The notes: generated by a model from the letters alone, not told the origin. DNA of 64,000 bases from Heloderma charlesbogerti (GCA_026122225.1 JANEZZ010002357.1:434001-498000); one strand, 5' to 3'; shown: positions 1-11,238, numbered from the stretch's first letter. Numbers and translations are program-made.

Positions 1-628
1 ATGGGCTATTCAAGCATCAAGAAAACTCTGCATATATTACCAGTACAGTAGAGTGAAATCTCTAATGTGTTTTATCAAAATGCATCCATTATTTAAAATG
101 AAGGCCATGCATTATTAATATTTCTCCCTTTTACTTTCCAAACATACTCCTTGAAAATATCAATACTGTTTTAAGCATTCTGTCATCGTGCATCGCTGCA
201 AGATTTCCCTAGTGCTACATGACCTAAACTCATGGGCAGAAATAGACAAAAGAATTCATTTCAAAATTTTGATTGTCTGTAGTTCCTAGAATGTGTTTTA
301 AGCCCAGATGAGTCACCAAATGTAAGGAAAGAGTGGAATTATCTCCATTCTAATTGTGACATTAGCTATCACTGATGTATTATACTTGGACAAAATCTGT
401 TCTGCTCTATCAAATACAGTTAGGGGCAGTACATGATGGAAGCTTGGAAAAGAGCCACTAACCGAGACAGGCATTGTTAAGAAAGTGAGAGTGTTGGGTT
501 TCACTGGCAAAAGTCTTAATGGACATAATCTTGAACTGTGATTTTTCCATGCAATTCTCTCTCCCTGAACTCCAAGTAAGGAGGACTCCAGTAAGAAACA
601 TGCATACATACATACCCACAAACAGACA
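1..628. other. No gene seen
   Basis: AT-rich intronic sequence without a recognisable repeat or motif. Confidence 0.6.

Positions 629-662
<34 letters not shown>
629..662 (+). repeat. (CA)n microsatellite
   Basis: About 16 CA dinucleotides following a CAGACAGA stretch; short shorter (CA)n tracts occur near 2754 and 28680. Confidence 0.95.
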
Positions 663-663
<1 letters not shown>

Positions 664-1485
664 CTTGTCTGAATTATCTCCTTACAGATCATTGTGTACT
701 TCCCTGAATGTCTACCTGTTACCTTCCTTTTAAACCTTCTTTGTGTTCTTTGTCTCCATTAGCTCTTCTGTGACTGTCTCTGTCCTACCTTTCATCACCT
801 CTACTACAAAAAAATATAGTGGAATACACAGGATTTCAGTCGTGTCAATTCATGTTACTAGTCCATCACCCGAGTGGTGGAAGGAAGGACCATTTCTTGG
901 AATCCCAGTTAAAGAAGGATGTTGGCCAACTGGAAAGGGCTCAGAAGAAAGGGCGTAAAGTGGCAAGTCCGTTTCTAGAAAATCTGAAAAGGAAGACTGA
1001 ACAAAACGAATACTTTACAAATGAAAGAAAAAGCCCATCTCAAAAAACTGCAGCCTGCTATACAAGAATACTTTCTGCCTGTTCTTACCTTGGCCTGCTT
1101 GCTTTAGGTTACTTAGCTATGCTAAAGGACCAGGTTGTGCTGCTTACCTGATCCATGACAGGAGCCATCCCTTCAGCAAAGAAATCCTCCATGGCCACTG
1201 CACTGAGGACACGAGAACCTGGAATATAGGTGAAACTGCTGCAGAGATTGCAGTTGCTGAACAGCCAGCATCTTCAAGCTAATAGTAATATGTAAAACTT
1301 ATATAAGGTTTATTTAAATCAATTATATGAGAACCAGCAGTATTTGAAACAAGCCAGTGGTTTCAGGTTGGCCTTTTAAAAATGTTCATTACCCTAACTC
1401 TGTGAAGGGGTTTCAAAGGTTTCCTTGCTCAAAGAGTTTCTTTGCTTCCTGAGCAGAACTGAGCAACTGCAGCAGCAACCACTTT
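663..1485. other. No gene seen
   Basis: Unremarkable intronic DNA; short frames only. Confidence 0.6.
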
Positions 1486-1761
1486 GAAGAAGAGGAAGAA
1501 GAAGAAGAATAGGAAGGGGAGGAAGAGGAGGAAGAGAAGGAGGAGGAGGAAGAGGAAGAGGAGGAAGAGAAAGAAGAGGAGGAGGAGGAGGAAGAGGAAG
1601 AAGAGGAGGAAGAGAAAGAAGAGGAGGAGGAGGAAGAGGAAGAGAAAGAAGAGGAGGAGGAGGAGGAGGAAGAAGAAGAGAAGGGAGAGAAAGAAGAGGA
1701 GGAGGTGGAGGAAGAGGAAGAAGAGGAGGAAAAGAAAGAAGAGGAGGAGGAGGAAGAGGAA
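1486..1761 (+). repeat. Polypurine GAG/GAA tract (about 276 bp)
   Basis: Almost pure A/G on the plus strand with only two interruptions (T near 1510 and 1706). Internal units of GGAAGAGGAAGAAGAGGAG type repeat irregularly. Lys/Arg and Ser/Pro/Leu frames across it are compositional artefacts. Confidence 0.95.
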
Positions 1762-2585
1762 CTAACCAATCATGGCTCAAAGTACAGACACATGATTCAG
1801 GATATACCAAAAGTAGCAGAAAGAAGGATGGAGTCCAATTAAGACTGATAGAAGCACTGCAGAAGTTAACTGCATCTGATCTTGGAATGTCCACAGCAGT
1901 TTAAGAGCAGGGTTGGCGTCAAAGGTCGGCACAGCCAGTCGTCTGTCGAGAGCCCACACCTTGTCAGGGGGCCCACTAACAAGAGCCACCTTGACCTGTT
2001 TCTCTTCACCACTGCAACCTGCTTGTTCACCCACCTCTCACTCTGGCCCAGAGGGACGTGAGAGAACAAGCAAGACAATAATGGTGGGGAAAAGGAGGAC
2101 GAGTAGCTGCCACGGTCTGCTTGCTCACTGGCTCTCTGTTTGGCAAGCAAACAGATGGTAGAAATGAGGAGGAAGGTGAGGAGCAGCAGCAGTTGGGGAC
2201 AATGGCAGTGTGAGAATAGACTCATTGAGTGAGAAGGACCTAATGAGGCCGCCCCCCCCCCCAATCTGGAGCCAACACTGTTTGAGAGTATATTCAGAAT
2301 GTCACTTTCAAATGGATATCTTACGTACACTATAAAGACAGCAATGCAAGTTTTATATATGGATGGACAATTTAAAAAAAAGATTACTGGGGCATCCTAC
2401 TCTAGAGTCATTAGCTGTTTCCATTGAGCTCTCACTGAGACGGGTGCTTATGGAAGATCCCATGGCTGCTGCCATCTTGAAGCCTTCCAATCAGTGGCTG
2501 TACATACTAAGCAAGAAAACAGAAGGAGGTGATCATCCAAAGCAGATCAGAAAGAAGAGAAACGGGTTCTCAAGATGAAAAAATA
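1762..2585. other. No gene seen
   Basis: Contains a 10-bp C run near 2255; nothing else recognisable. Confidence 0.55.
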
Positions 2586-2665
2586 AATTTATTGTAGGAA
2601 GCCCAATGCGTTTCGGCCTTTTTCTTATTTCTAGGCCTTCTTCAGGGGGCTGTAACATTAATGGT
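2586..2665 (-). ncRNA. Hammerhead-ribozyme-like motif in a repeat (candidate)
   Basis: On the minus strand CTGAAGA (2645-2639) fits CUGANGA, followed by stem II GGCC/GGCC (2637-2634 and 2618-2615) and GAAA (2614-2611). Stem I pairs AGCCC (2651-2647) with GGGCT (2604-2600). Stem III is very short (CGC), as reported for Penelope-like element ribozymes. Activity is not claimed. Confidence 0.4.
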
Positions 2666-3204
2666 AATAAAAATTACAAATAGGACAACACACATAATTA
2701 AAATATTACTGAAATACGAATTGCCACAAGGTCTTATATAAGATTATTAAAACACACACACACACACATATGAAACCTGCTTTATTGCTAAGAATAACAT
2801 ATAGGTTCATAAGTACTGGAGAAAAAAGTCTGCAGAATTTTTTCAGCAAAGGATTGTCTCCTGTGTCAATCTACTGGCTATTGTCTAGCATTGTCAATCT
2901 ACTTTGTCAACCTACACATTTATTTTCGCATCTTGAGAACCCATTTCTCTTCTTTGTGATGCACATACTAAGCACATCCGAGGAGATGGGCAAATGGTAC
3001 CAGCATCTTCAGACTACTAAGTCATGTGAAGATGGTGGCAGACATTTCCAGGATGGCAAAGCTCTCATCAGACATGAGCATCACTTTCTTGTATATGCCC
3101 TTAAAAGCACACAACAGAGTCACTGACAATGCAAGAGAGCCGCGAACAAGCTTGCACATGCAAATTCTGCACTCTGTGCTTGGCGGGGAGACCACCTGGG
3201 AACC
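2666..3204. other. No gene seen
   Basis: Includes a short (CA)n near 2754-2768. Possibly the body of the repeat whose end carries the hammerhead-like motif, but I cannot delimit it. Confidence 0.45.
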
Positions 3205-3275
3205 ACATGTAGCTACCTTGAGTTCCATGATGGAAGAAAGGTGGGATATAAATGTAACAACAACAACAAAACACA
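3205..3275 (+). mobile_element. SINE 3'-end fragment
   Basis: TACCTTGAGTTCCATG, AAGGTGGGATATAAATGTAA and an (AAC)n tail match the 3' end of the MIR/CORE-like SINE. The 5' part is missing. Confidence 0.45.
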
Positions 3276-3528
3276 GCAATCAGCTACCACCAGCAAAATT
3301 CTACCACATGATCTGAATGTTGAATATGGTAGAAGTGGGCTACCATATTTTAGGCAAGTGGGAAGTGCTCCATTCCTGGGTTTCATTCTTATGCAGAAGA
3401 ATGCTTCAAAAGAAGGTTGCTTTTGATATATCCATTCATACTTCCCTCATCGCTCCCTATGAAATGCTTTGACTGACCAGAGGTTGGGGGGTAGCGAGTG
3501 GCTGAGATAAAGATATTGGAATGTTTAA

Positions 3529-3974
3529 GGGAGCAATCCTATGTCCACGAGACACTATGGAGGGTCATAGGATTTGGGGGTTTCTGGGAATCAAAGTCAG
3601 AGCCAGGGCTCTGGCTTCAGTTACCAGAAACAGTGTTCCCTATCCCCTACCCCCCCCCCCATAGCTGGTGTGGTTCACTCCGCAATGGCTACGTCTCTGT
3701 GCTCGGAAATGGAGTGTGGAGGCAGGGAAAAGGGGGCGGTCCCGGTCCCGAGACCATGGAAGCTGTATTACATAGCTTCCTATGCACCGTGCAGCCTCCT
3801 TCCCTCCTCCTCCCTGACGCGACAGCTAGACAGCCAAAAGCAGCTGTCTAACCAAAAATGCAGGGTGGCCAGAACAGGAGGCGAGGATTACCTCCGTGCT
3901 CCAGCTGCCCTGCCTTGGATACTTGGCAGCCCGCGACTTGGGCATCTGCCAACTATCTCAATAGGATTTCACCC
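3529..3974. mobile_element. Harbinger-like MITE (about 446 bp)
   Basis: Terminal repeats GGGAGCAATCCTAT and (reverse) GGGTGAAATCCTATTG, flanked by a TAA duplication (3526-3528, 3975-3977). The TWA duplication and GGG start suggest the PIF/Harbinger superfamily. Shares internal CTAGACAG and GGATACTTGG words with the copies at 23389 and 40363. Confidence 0.68.
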
Positions 3975-3977
3975 TAA

Positions 3978-4768
3978 GAAAATCAAATAAAAAGAGGAAC
4001 TGAATAATAAGAGGCATCAGACAATATACGTGACAAATATGAGTTGGCGAAGCTCCCATCACCAATTAGATTGCAAATTTCGTTTATGCCAAGATGGGAA
4101 ATTATTTGCTAGAATACATGTACAAAAAAGAGAAAAGAATGGAAAAGTTCATGCGACTATAGTGCACTTGTCAGGAAAAATATATTGCTGCTTGCAAATT
4201 AATAGATACATTTGCTTTCCAAGCATCTGGTGGGCTAATTTGTAATGAAATGACCTTAAAAATATTTTTCATTATATATGGTATGCACAAAATTGCCCCA
4301 GGAGAAATAGTATATTACTGTATTTGTTAACATGAAGAGTTGTCATTCTGTACAACAACCTGGGGCTATTGAAAAGCGCATTCCCACTAATAATCAGCAT
4401 TTGGCATTAAGCGATATTTTCTCAAGTAGGTTGCCATGACCCTAAACAGCAAGTTGAGAAGGACTGGACAATTTTAATAGGAGGCTAGAACAAGGCTCAG
4501 CCTCACCAACGAATTTGGCTTTGGAGAGCTTTACACTCAGACCCTTGTGGGTGACTTTTCGCTTTAAATATTGAACAGTATCTACAGTGGATGACAGGTT
4601 CTGCAGGCAGAACAGTAAAGCTGTAGGAGGTTTCTTTGGTTTGAGAAATAATCACAGAAGAAAACTTCAGCCTGGCAGGTCGCCACTGCCTTATTTTGAA
4701 AAGGAGAGATGCTGAGACTTAAGCCTGCATGGAAGCTGCTATTGTTGTTGTTTGTTCTTATTCATTGC
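3978..4768. other. No gene seen
   Basis: AT-rich sequence with no recognised element. Confidence 0.6.
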
Positions 4769-4779
4769 ATTTGCATCCT

Positions 4780-5027
4780 TGTTGTTGTTGTTCAGTCGTT
4801 CAGTCGTGTCCGACTCTTCGTGACCCCATGGACCATAGCACGCCAGGCCTTCCTGTCCTGCGCTCTCTCCCGGAGCGTGCTCAAGTTCATATTCATTGCA
4901 TCCGTGATGCTATCTAGCCACCTCATCCTCTGCTGTCCCCTTCTCCTTTTGCCTTCAGTCTTTCCCAGCATCAGGGTCTTTTCCAGAGAGTTTTCTCTTC
5001 GCATTAGGTGGCCAAAATATTGGAGCT
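4780..5027 (-). mobile_element. Bov-B 3'-end insertion with target-site duplication
   Basis: A 248-bp copy of the Bov-B 3' end, antisense, with a (TTG)n tail at 4780. It is flanked by an exact 11-bp direct repeat, ATTTGCATCCT, at 4769-4779 and 5028-5038, so it is a complete, severely 5'-truncated retrotransposition event. It encodes the last ~70 residues of ORF2 in frame. Confidence 0.92.
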
Positions 5028-5387
5028 ATTTGCATCCTACCCTTCTTCCAAAGAGCTCAGAATGGTCTACATGGGATTTTTTCCTCCATTTTATCCTTCC
5101 CCTCCTAAAAGCCTGTGAGAGTGGCTGCACAAAGGTCACCCAGCAAGATTCATTACTGAACAGGATTTAATCCCAAGACTCTCACAATGAGCCCACCACA
5201 TTCTATCTGCTGCACTATATTGGCTCTCCAGCGTTTGTGTTACAAGTCAAACTCTCCATCCTGGAAGATCCTTTAGCCATCACAGATGTGCAAGGAGCTA
5301 GTTCTGGTGATTTTTAATGTGACTTGGAATGACGTCACTTGCTGCTCAGAGTTTCATCCTTGGAAACATTAAGTGAATCAGCCAGTG

Positions 5388-5540
5388 CAGCCTCCCCAAC
5401 CTGGTGCGCTCCAGATATGTTGGACTGCAACCCCTGCAGTCCAGATGTGTTGGACTGAAACTCCTATTGGCCATGCTGACTGGGGATTATGGGAGTTGCA
5501 GTTCAATATTTCTGGAGGGCATCAGGTTGGGAAAAGGCTA
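5388..5540. repeat. Palindromic CCCCAACCTGG foldback repeat
   Basis: Starts CAGCCTCCCCAACCTGGTG and ends with its near-complement (GCATCAGGTTGGGAAAAGGC). Inner arms contain TTGGACTGCAAC and GGGAGTTGCAGTTCAA. A duplicated GTCCAGATGTGTTGGACTG block is a local rearrangement. Confidence 0.7.
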
Positions 5541-6689
5541 GGCCAATGAGACTGTTCAAGGGGCATCTGCGCCCAGGAACATTCCAAGGATCCATCCAGA
5601 AATGACAAGCCATAAGTATCAGAACGGAGCAATTTAACATAGGGTGTAAGATGCCCTCTATAATTCAGCCCCAACTGCCTGGTTGGTTGGTTATACCGGT
5701 GGCTGGAGTTGTAATGGAAACAAAAAGGGAAGGGGGAGCAAGAGAGAGCAAGTCTTACTTAATTAGACATGTTGATGTGAGATCCATTTGGATAGCATAG
5801 CAGGTGGCCAATATACATTTCTGTCAGTGGTTGAAAGTCTTGCCTGTAAGTGTGCATGTAAGTGTGGCAACACACTCTAATCCAGAGCTTAACGAATCTC
5901 CCCCTCCCACCCCACTCACACACAAATAGAATTAGCTTGCCTCAGCCTGGAGATCTCAATATGATATTGCTTTCATATGCATCACTGACAATGCCAATAG
6001 CCCACGGAGGTTGGGAGGCAAAGTCCATGCACATGAAGAAGTCAAGTAAGCATGCCCTCCCACATTAGAAACCTGTCTTAAAATACATCATTTCAATTTT
6101 CTAGGGACACAAAAATGTAATTATCTATTTTAAATTATTAAAAATGTAATTACTTATTTATGTGTTTATTTAGTGCCATCCATGTACCGGGTGATTTAGA
6201 AAGAATGCGAGGACAGATCTCTGCTCCAATGGGCTTGCAATCTTAAAACAGACAATAAAAGAAGGGAAGGGAAACAGAGGTAAAGGTAAATAGGAGGTGG
6301 CTATGCAATTACTGCCATTATATTAGGTTTAGTTACACTGGGCTATTGGGACTAGGGGTTTGTGCCAAGGGTCTCAGTGAAAATTATATACTCTCTTGCT
6401 TCCTCACCGTGAAATGTTGCCTGTCTGAGTATCCAGCATGCCTCCAGAACTGTCTTAACAAAACAACCCTCCCCTCCTCCAAAGTGACAGCCCTGGTCAG
6501 GTGTTTTCCTCTGTTATGTGGGCACATCCTGTAGTTTGAGAGGGTTTAATGCACTGGAAAAAGCAGCCTCAGAAGGAAATAGCCAGTTTCATGGTTTCAT
6601 GACCTGTCTCCTAATTTGGGTAGGTTCCATTTAGGATTTCATGTGACAGAGTGGAATTGACAACAACACCATGTCGTCAAGTAACGACA
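5541..6689. other. No gene seen
   Basis: No convincing repeat or motif apart from AT-rich blocks near 6120-6180. Confidence 0.55.
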
Positions 6690-6960
6690 TATAAAGAGAC
6701 CTTTTCGGAAGTGGCACCTACTCTCTGGAATGGTCTTCCACATGTGGTCCAAGAAGCAGAAACTGTGGAGAGCTTTAGATGCCTCTTGAAGATATATCTA
6801 TTTACTCAAGCACTTCCTGACTTGTAATTGCTCTATTCTGTTTTACTATCAGTGTAATCTATTAATATATTTGTTATACTGGCTTTTATATTGTGTTTTA
6901 TGTATTTTTATGTAAATCCATTACAGATCTTAGGATATCAAGCAGTATGCACGTAATTTA
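6690..6960 (+). mobile_element. L2-like LINE 3' end
   Basis: Begins in C-terminal coding-like sequence (GGCACCTACTCTCTGGAATGG) and passes into the T-rich 3' UTR with GTTATACTGGCTTTTATATTG. It shares its layout with the 3' ends at 27.8, 28.4 and 35.7 kb. Confidence 0.6.
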
Positions 6961-7934
6961 AAGAAAGAAAGAACTGACTTTTAAAATATATAAATACAAG
7001 ATATTATGTCAGTCTTTGGAGAAAACCATTAGTCTCAACAATTGTGGATCTAACTTTGAAAATCTCCAATCAAGAGAGCTGGGCTCAATATCATCCATCT
7101 ATTTACATCCATTTATATAGCACAGCTTTTACAGTATTTAGTAATACACAACAGACAAATGGCTGTCAATCCCTTAGAAGTAATGTGACATTCTGTGTGT
7201 ATTTGGTGCTCAAGGAGTTGAGTAAAGCAGCTGACTGACTGAAGTGTTCTGCTTTGGTTTAGTGTACAACCTATGAAAAAAGTAAGTGCTGGGAGCCTCT
7301 GCCTTTCTTTGCCATTTGGCTCTACAGCCTCTCTTTTGACCCCTTTTAAAAGAAAACATATGAGAAATAACAAAAAGCATTATTTCTTTTCATTTTTGGT
7401 GACCAGATGGTTTGGAGGGTGAGTGAGGGTATCCTATAAAACTAAAACTGAAATAATAAGATGAGGCTTGATTCCTCTCTGATATGCCTTCTCTTTTTAT
7501 GTGTGTGCAGTATGTGAGCGCCATGTGAAAGGGAGGTTGCCATGGCAATTACTCATTATTTTCCCATAGTGGGCTAGCTACTTTAAAAAAAATACCCAAG
7601 ATATCTTCTTAGACCCTAGAGAGACCTAATTTATACTGTACACAGAACTTTCTTTTCTGACACGTCTTTAAATATTCAATGGACTGCAGAGTACCATAAT
7701 CTTGATGTCTCTAACAAAATGTCCAGCTTAGTTTTCAAAAGCAGTTTCCAGCATGTTTGGGGGGGGGGGGGAAGCTAGCTAATATGCGTCTCCAAATCCA
7801 CTGTATTAGAAAAACCTAGTTATAGAAATATCGAGATGCTTAACTACCACAATGCTTCAGATTAACCTAAATGTTGGGGGCAGTGAAATTGCGGAATGTT
7901 TGCTTAAAACAAATGGAGGAAGGGTTAGATCCAG
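6961..7934. other. No gene seen
   Basis: Contains a G11 run near 7759-7771; otherwise plain. Confidence 0.55.
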
Positions 7935-8720
7935 ATGGTGAGAGCAATCCTACGGTCCTTGAGAGCGCATCCCAGGGAACATAGGATTGTTTGGAGTCCC
8001 CCTCCCGAGGCCATAGAAACCGAGTGGGTTCGCATGATCAATTTGAGCCACAGTGGCTTAACGAAGCCACCATGGCTTTCAGCACATGCTAAGCACCCAT
8101 GGGCACCTGCTCCATAACCCAACCCCTGCTTGTAGGCTCTTGGGTCATTGGAACCCACCAAGGATGGATTGTTGGCATGGTTAAAAACCTAAAACAGGCT
8201 TTGGGTTCTGGGTGGTTAGTTAACCATGCCAACAATCCCCCCTCACTGGGTTTGGATGACATAAGAACCTACAAGTGGGGGTTGGATTATGGAATGGGTG
8301 CCACTACTTAAATTGACCGTGTGAACCTGGCCACTGTTAAGACCTTAGGAGGGGGACTCTGAGTTCGAATCCCCTTGCCCCACCCCCTCGCAGCTGCTGT
8401 GGAAAGAACCATGCTGGCTACTTCCTGAGGTCACAAGTGCAGCCTCAGAGAGAGGGACAAGGGGACGTTCTGGTGGGTAGGGAGGGGAGAGCCCAGGAAA
8501 TGAGAAACCATATGGCCTCTCCAGCCCCAGACCAGCCCTAGCCAGCGTACCCTCTCTAGATGGGCTCAAAAGCCATCTAGACGGAAGTGTTGCAAAAAGA
8601 AGGGAGGGGAAAAATGGCCCCCATTGCTCCTCCTGCCCTGCAGGCAACAACCCAGCAGGGCACTGGATACTTGGAAACCTCCGAAATAGGAGGCTTCCTC
8701 TTAAAGGAAGGAAGCGTGCA
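7935..8720. mobile_element. Harbinger-like MITE interrupted by a foldback element
   Basis: Begins GAGAGCAATCCTACGG; the body resumes after 8327 (CTTGCCCCACCCCCTCGC, GGCTACTTCCTGAGGTC), matching the middle of 40363-40796, and includes TGGATACTTGGAAACCTCC near the end. The expected right terminus is not clear because another MITE starts at 8724. The nested foldback is 8027-8327. Confidence 0.55.
8027..8327. repeat. Foldback element, unclassified (GGTTC family)
   Basis: Outer ends GGTTCGCATGATCAATTT and (reverse) GGTTCACACGGTCAATTT. An inner hairpin pairs GGATTGTTGGCATGGTTAA with its near-complement at about 8217-8238. Nested in the Harbinger-like MITE 7935-8720. Confidence 0.65.
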
Positions 8721-8723
8721 AGA

Positions 8724-8806
8724 GTGCAATCCTATGCATGTCTACAATATGCACCACTGAGTTCAATGGGTCTTACTCCCAGGTAGGTGTATATAGGATT
8801 GCAGCC
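8724..8806. repeat. Short palindromic CAATCCTAT MITE
   Basis: GTGCAATCCTATGCATGTC and (reverse) GGCTGCAATCCTATATACAC flank a GTTCAATGGGTCTTACTCC core; the whole ~83 bp folds on itself. Followed at 8807-8960 by two diverged direct copies of a CTGGATACAACCC-ending unit. Confidence 0.65.
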
Positions 8807-8960
8807 TATGCTACTGAATTTAGTTTCCACTGAAGCCAATAGAATTTAAGTAATGATTAACTTATCCCATTGATTTCAATGGGAATTAAGTTCAAGTAAT
8901 TTCGTCTGGATACAACCCCAAATCTCAGAGTTGTAGGTAACCAAGTTCAGTGGCAGTTCA

Positions 8961-9973
8961 ATGCTACCTAAGTGAGTTCAATGGTAACTAGGTTCAAGTA
9001 ACTTGATCTGGATACAACCCAAAATCTCGGAAGTGGAGTGGTTAAGACATATACGTGTGTGTATTCCTGAACATTTCCTCCCCACTCTTCATTGTCTCCT
9101 CCTTCTATGCCACACTCCCCATCCATCTTTGAAACAGGGATGTGAAAAGGCCTTCCCCACCTGGCCAATAGTGCCTCTCGGATTCTTCTGGCAGGTGTGG
9201 CTTGGCCTCCAACCCTGCCCCTGAAGGAATCGCCACTGTTATTGCAGATCACAGCTCCTCCCAGCACCATTCGAGTCTTTTCCCACACTGTGTGCCACCC
9301 CATGGGGATGACAAGCTGCATGCAAAACCCTGGGGGCTCATCCATGCTGTGCCTTCTCCGGCTGGGGAGGACGTGGCAGGCGAAGCATCCCCTGGCTGAG
9401 CTGGTAGCTAGAGTGTTCCTTCGCGGCTAGGGAAAGCTGAAGTCCAGCAAAGCCAGTCACTGGTCTGGCACTTCAAGCAGGGGCTGGATGACGTCAGGGA
9501 GCGTGGGCATGCTCCCTGATGTCATCCGGCCTGTGAAGGGCTGGGTGGGGATCATTCAGCCCCCACACCCCAAAACTGTTCTCCATCCCTGTTCATAGAT
9601 TCCTCCATCAGAGCCAAATATCTCCCAGTTCATGAAGTGTCCATTCCTTTTTGGCAAAGGAGTGCATTCAGAGCCACGTCTACTCTTTGATAAAGAGGAT
9701 GCAAAGAGGGGAAGATGCACAAGCCTCAGGAGCAGGAATGAGGATGCATGGGGCCAATTTACAGTTCCTCCAGGTATTCCTTCCATGTGCCCGAGGCTGT
9801 ACCAAAGACACTGAGAAAAGGAAAATCCACTGGCACATGAAAAGGAAGGTGGGGGGGGGGATATCCAGTAACAAATTCCCTATGCCAATGCCAAATTCAA
9901 GAAGAAAGAAAAAAGCAAATCTCCCAGACACACACACACATATACCTTGATGGAAATCAGTAGAAAAACACAA
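8961..9973. other. No gene seen
   Basis: Moderately GC-rich between 9100 and 9560, with the CRE hairpin at 9486-9527. No coding signature. Confidence 0.5.
9486..9527. repeat. 17-bp inverted repeat with a CRE palindrome
   Basis: GGATGACGTCAGGGAGC pairs with its complement at 9511-9527 (one mismatch). The left arm holds TGACGTCA, a consensus CRE; another TGACGTCA is at about 5330-5337. Confidence 0.6.
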
Positions 9974-10165
9974 GAGAGCCAGTGTGGTGTAGTAGGTAGC
10001 ATGTTTCCTGCTCAGCCATAAAGCTCACTGGGTGGCCTTGGTAGTCACCACCTCTCAGCCTAACCTACCTCACAGGGTTGTTGTGAAGCAAAGAGTGGGG
10101 GAACCATGCATGCCACCCTGAGCTCCTTGGAGGAGGGGCAGGATAAAATTAATGTAATAATAATC
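9974..10165 (+). mobile_element. MIR/CORE-like SINE
   Basis: Starts GAGAGCCAGTGTGGTGTAGT and contains CTCAGCCATAAAGCTCACTG, GGGTGGCCTTGG, CTCAGCCTAACCTACCTCAC and GAGCTCCTTGGAGG, ending in (AAT)-rich sequence. A widespread squamate tRNA-headed SINE. Confidence 0.78.
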
Positions 10166-10235
10166 ATGTAAACATCATTTTACAAGATGATCTATGAAAC
10201 ATATAGACACAGTGTAGCACAAGTAAATATAATGA

Positions 10236-10306
10236 GGCTGCAATCCTATACACATTTACATGGGAGAAAGTTTAACTGAACTCAATGGGACTTAGTTCTG
10301 AGTAGA
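10236..10306. repeat. Short palindromic CAATCCTAT MITE (partial)
   Basis: GGCTGCAATCCTATACAC, then CTCAATGGGACTTAGTTC and TGAGTAGATG. The right end is decayed. Confidence 0.55.
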
Positions 10307-10329
10307 TGAAGATGTGCTGTGAATCAATG

Positions 10330-10620
10330 AAAAGACCTATTTCTGCTTTTATGTTTGTTTACAAGAGTGGCCCCAGACATATGGAATTCCCTCCCCTGAG
10401 AACTCTGCTTGCAGCCTTTAAGCACCATGTTTTTATTAAAGACTCTTTTTATTCTGCCATGCTTTTTATTGATTTTATTGTTGGCCCCTTGTATATGATC
10501 TTATCTGATGATGTTTTTATCACATTATATTTCCTCCATGATTGTACTGCTTTTAACATTTTTATTGTAAGCCACCTTGTGAGAGCTTACAAAGGCAGGG
10601 CAGAAATAAAACAAAAGCAA
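10330..10620 (+). mobile_element. L2-like LINE 3' end
   Basis: Contains the degenerate GGAATTCCCTCCC block, a T-rich UTR and the terminal GTAAGCCACCTTGTGAGAGC motif seen in L2-type 3' ends. Confidence 0.6.
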
Positions 10621-10808
10621 ATGCCATATGGGAATAGTTCATTCATGACTCATAAACCTTGGAATGCGAATTTAATGGGACGCCATCTACTGCCCACTGC
10701 CTCAGAGGCAAACTAGGTGACATGCTGGGACATCTGATGATGTTTCTCCAAGCATCGCATCTAGTTTGGCTTTTAGCGTGGAAGCAGTCACCGTGGGGGT
10801 TGAGTCAA

Positions 10809-11177
10809 TAGGAATGGGAGAATCTGCAAGGTTCGATCTTGTCAAGGTTTTCTGAGTTCCATCTTAAAGTGTGGCCGCCTCGTTCCTGTTCCTGATTGCA
10901 AGCTTTCCCCCCTGTTCGAATGGGCAATGTATGCATTTAGCTGCACAGTTTTTTTTTAAAGTGCACACCGAAATACTTCCCCCCCATTAACTAAAGGGTG
11001 AAAATGCACATTTTTCCAAAATGTGCATTTCAAATGTCTGCATTTTACTAAGGTATGCATTTTGCAAATGAACATCACAACCTTGAGAATATGCAACCTT
11101 TGCACTCGTGTTCGCAAGTGTGAACAGGGCAAGTTCTGATCGCAAATAAATGGAAACGAAATTTGCATACATCCCTA
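10809..11177. mobile_element. Probable hAT-type non-autonomous element
   Basis: Ends TAGGAATGGGAGAATCTG and (reverse) TAGGGATGTATGCAAATTT. Flanks TGAGTCAA and TGACTCAC match at 6 of 8. The interior repeats TGCATTTT-like words (10990-11065) as in 16922-17327, suggesting the same family. Confidence 0.5.
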
Positions 11178-11238
11178 TGACTCACTCCCATTGAAAACAT
11201 CCATGTGAAGTCTTGTCCTCCTTTCTTTCCCAGTAACA

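Noticed and set aside
1394..1894. Pro/Leu-, Ser- and Lys/Arg-rich open frames
   Set aside because: They are translations of the polypurine tract in three registers.
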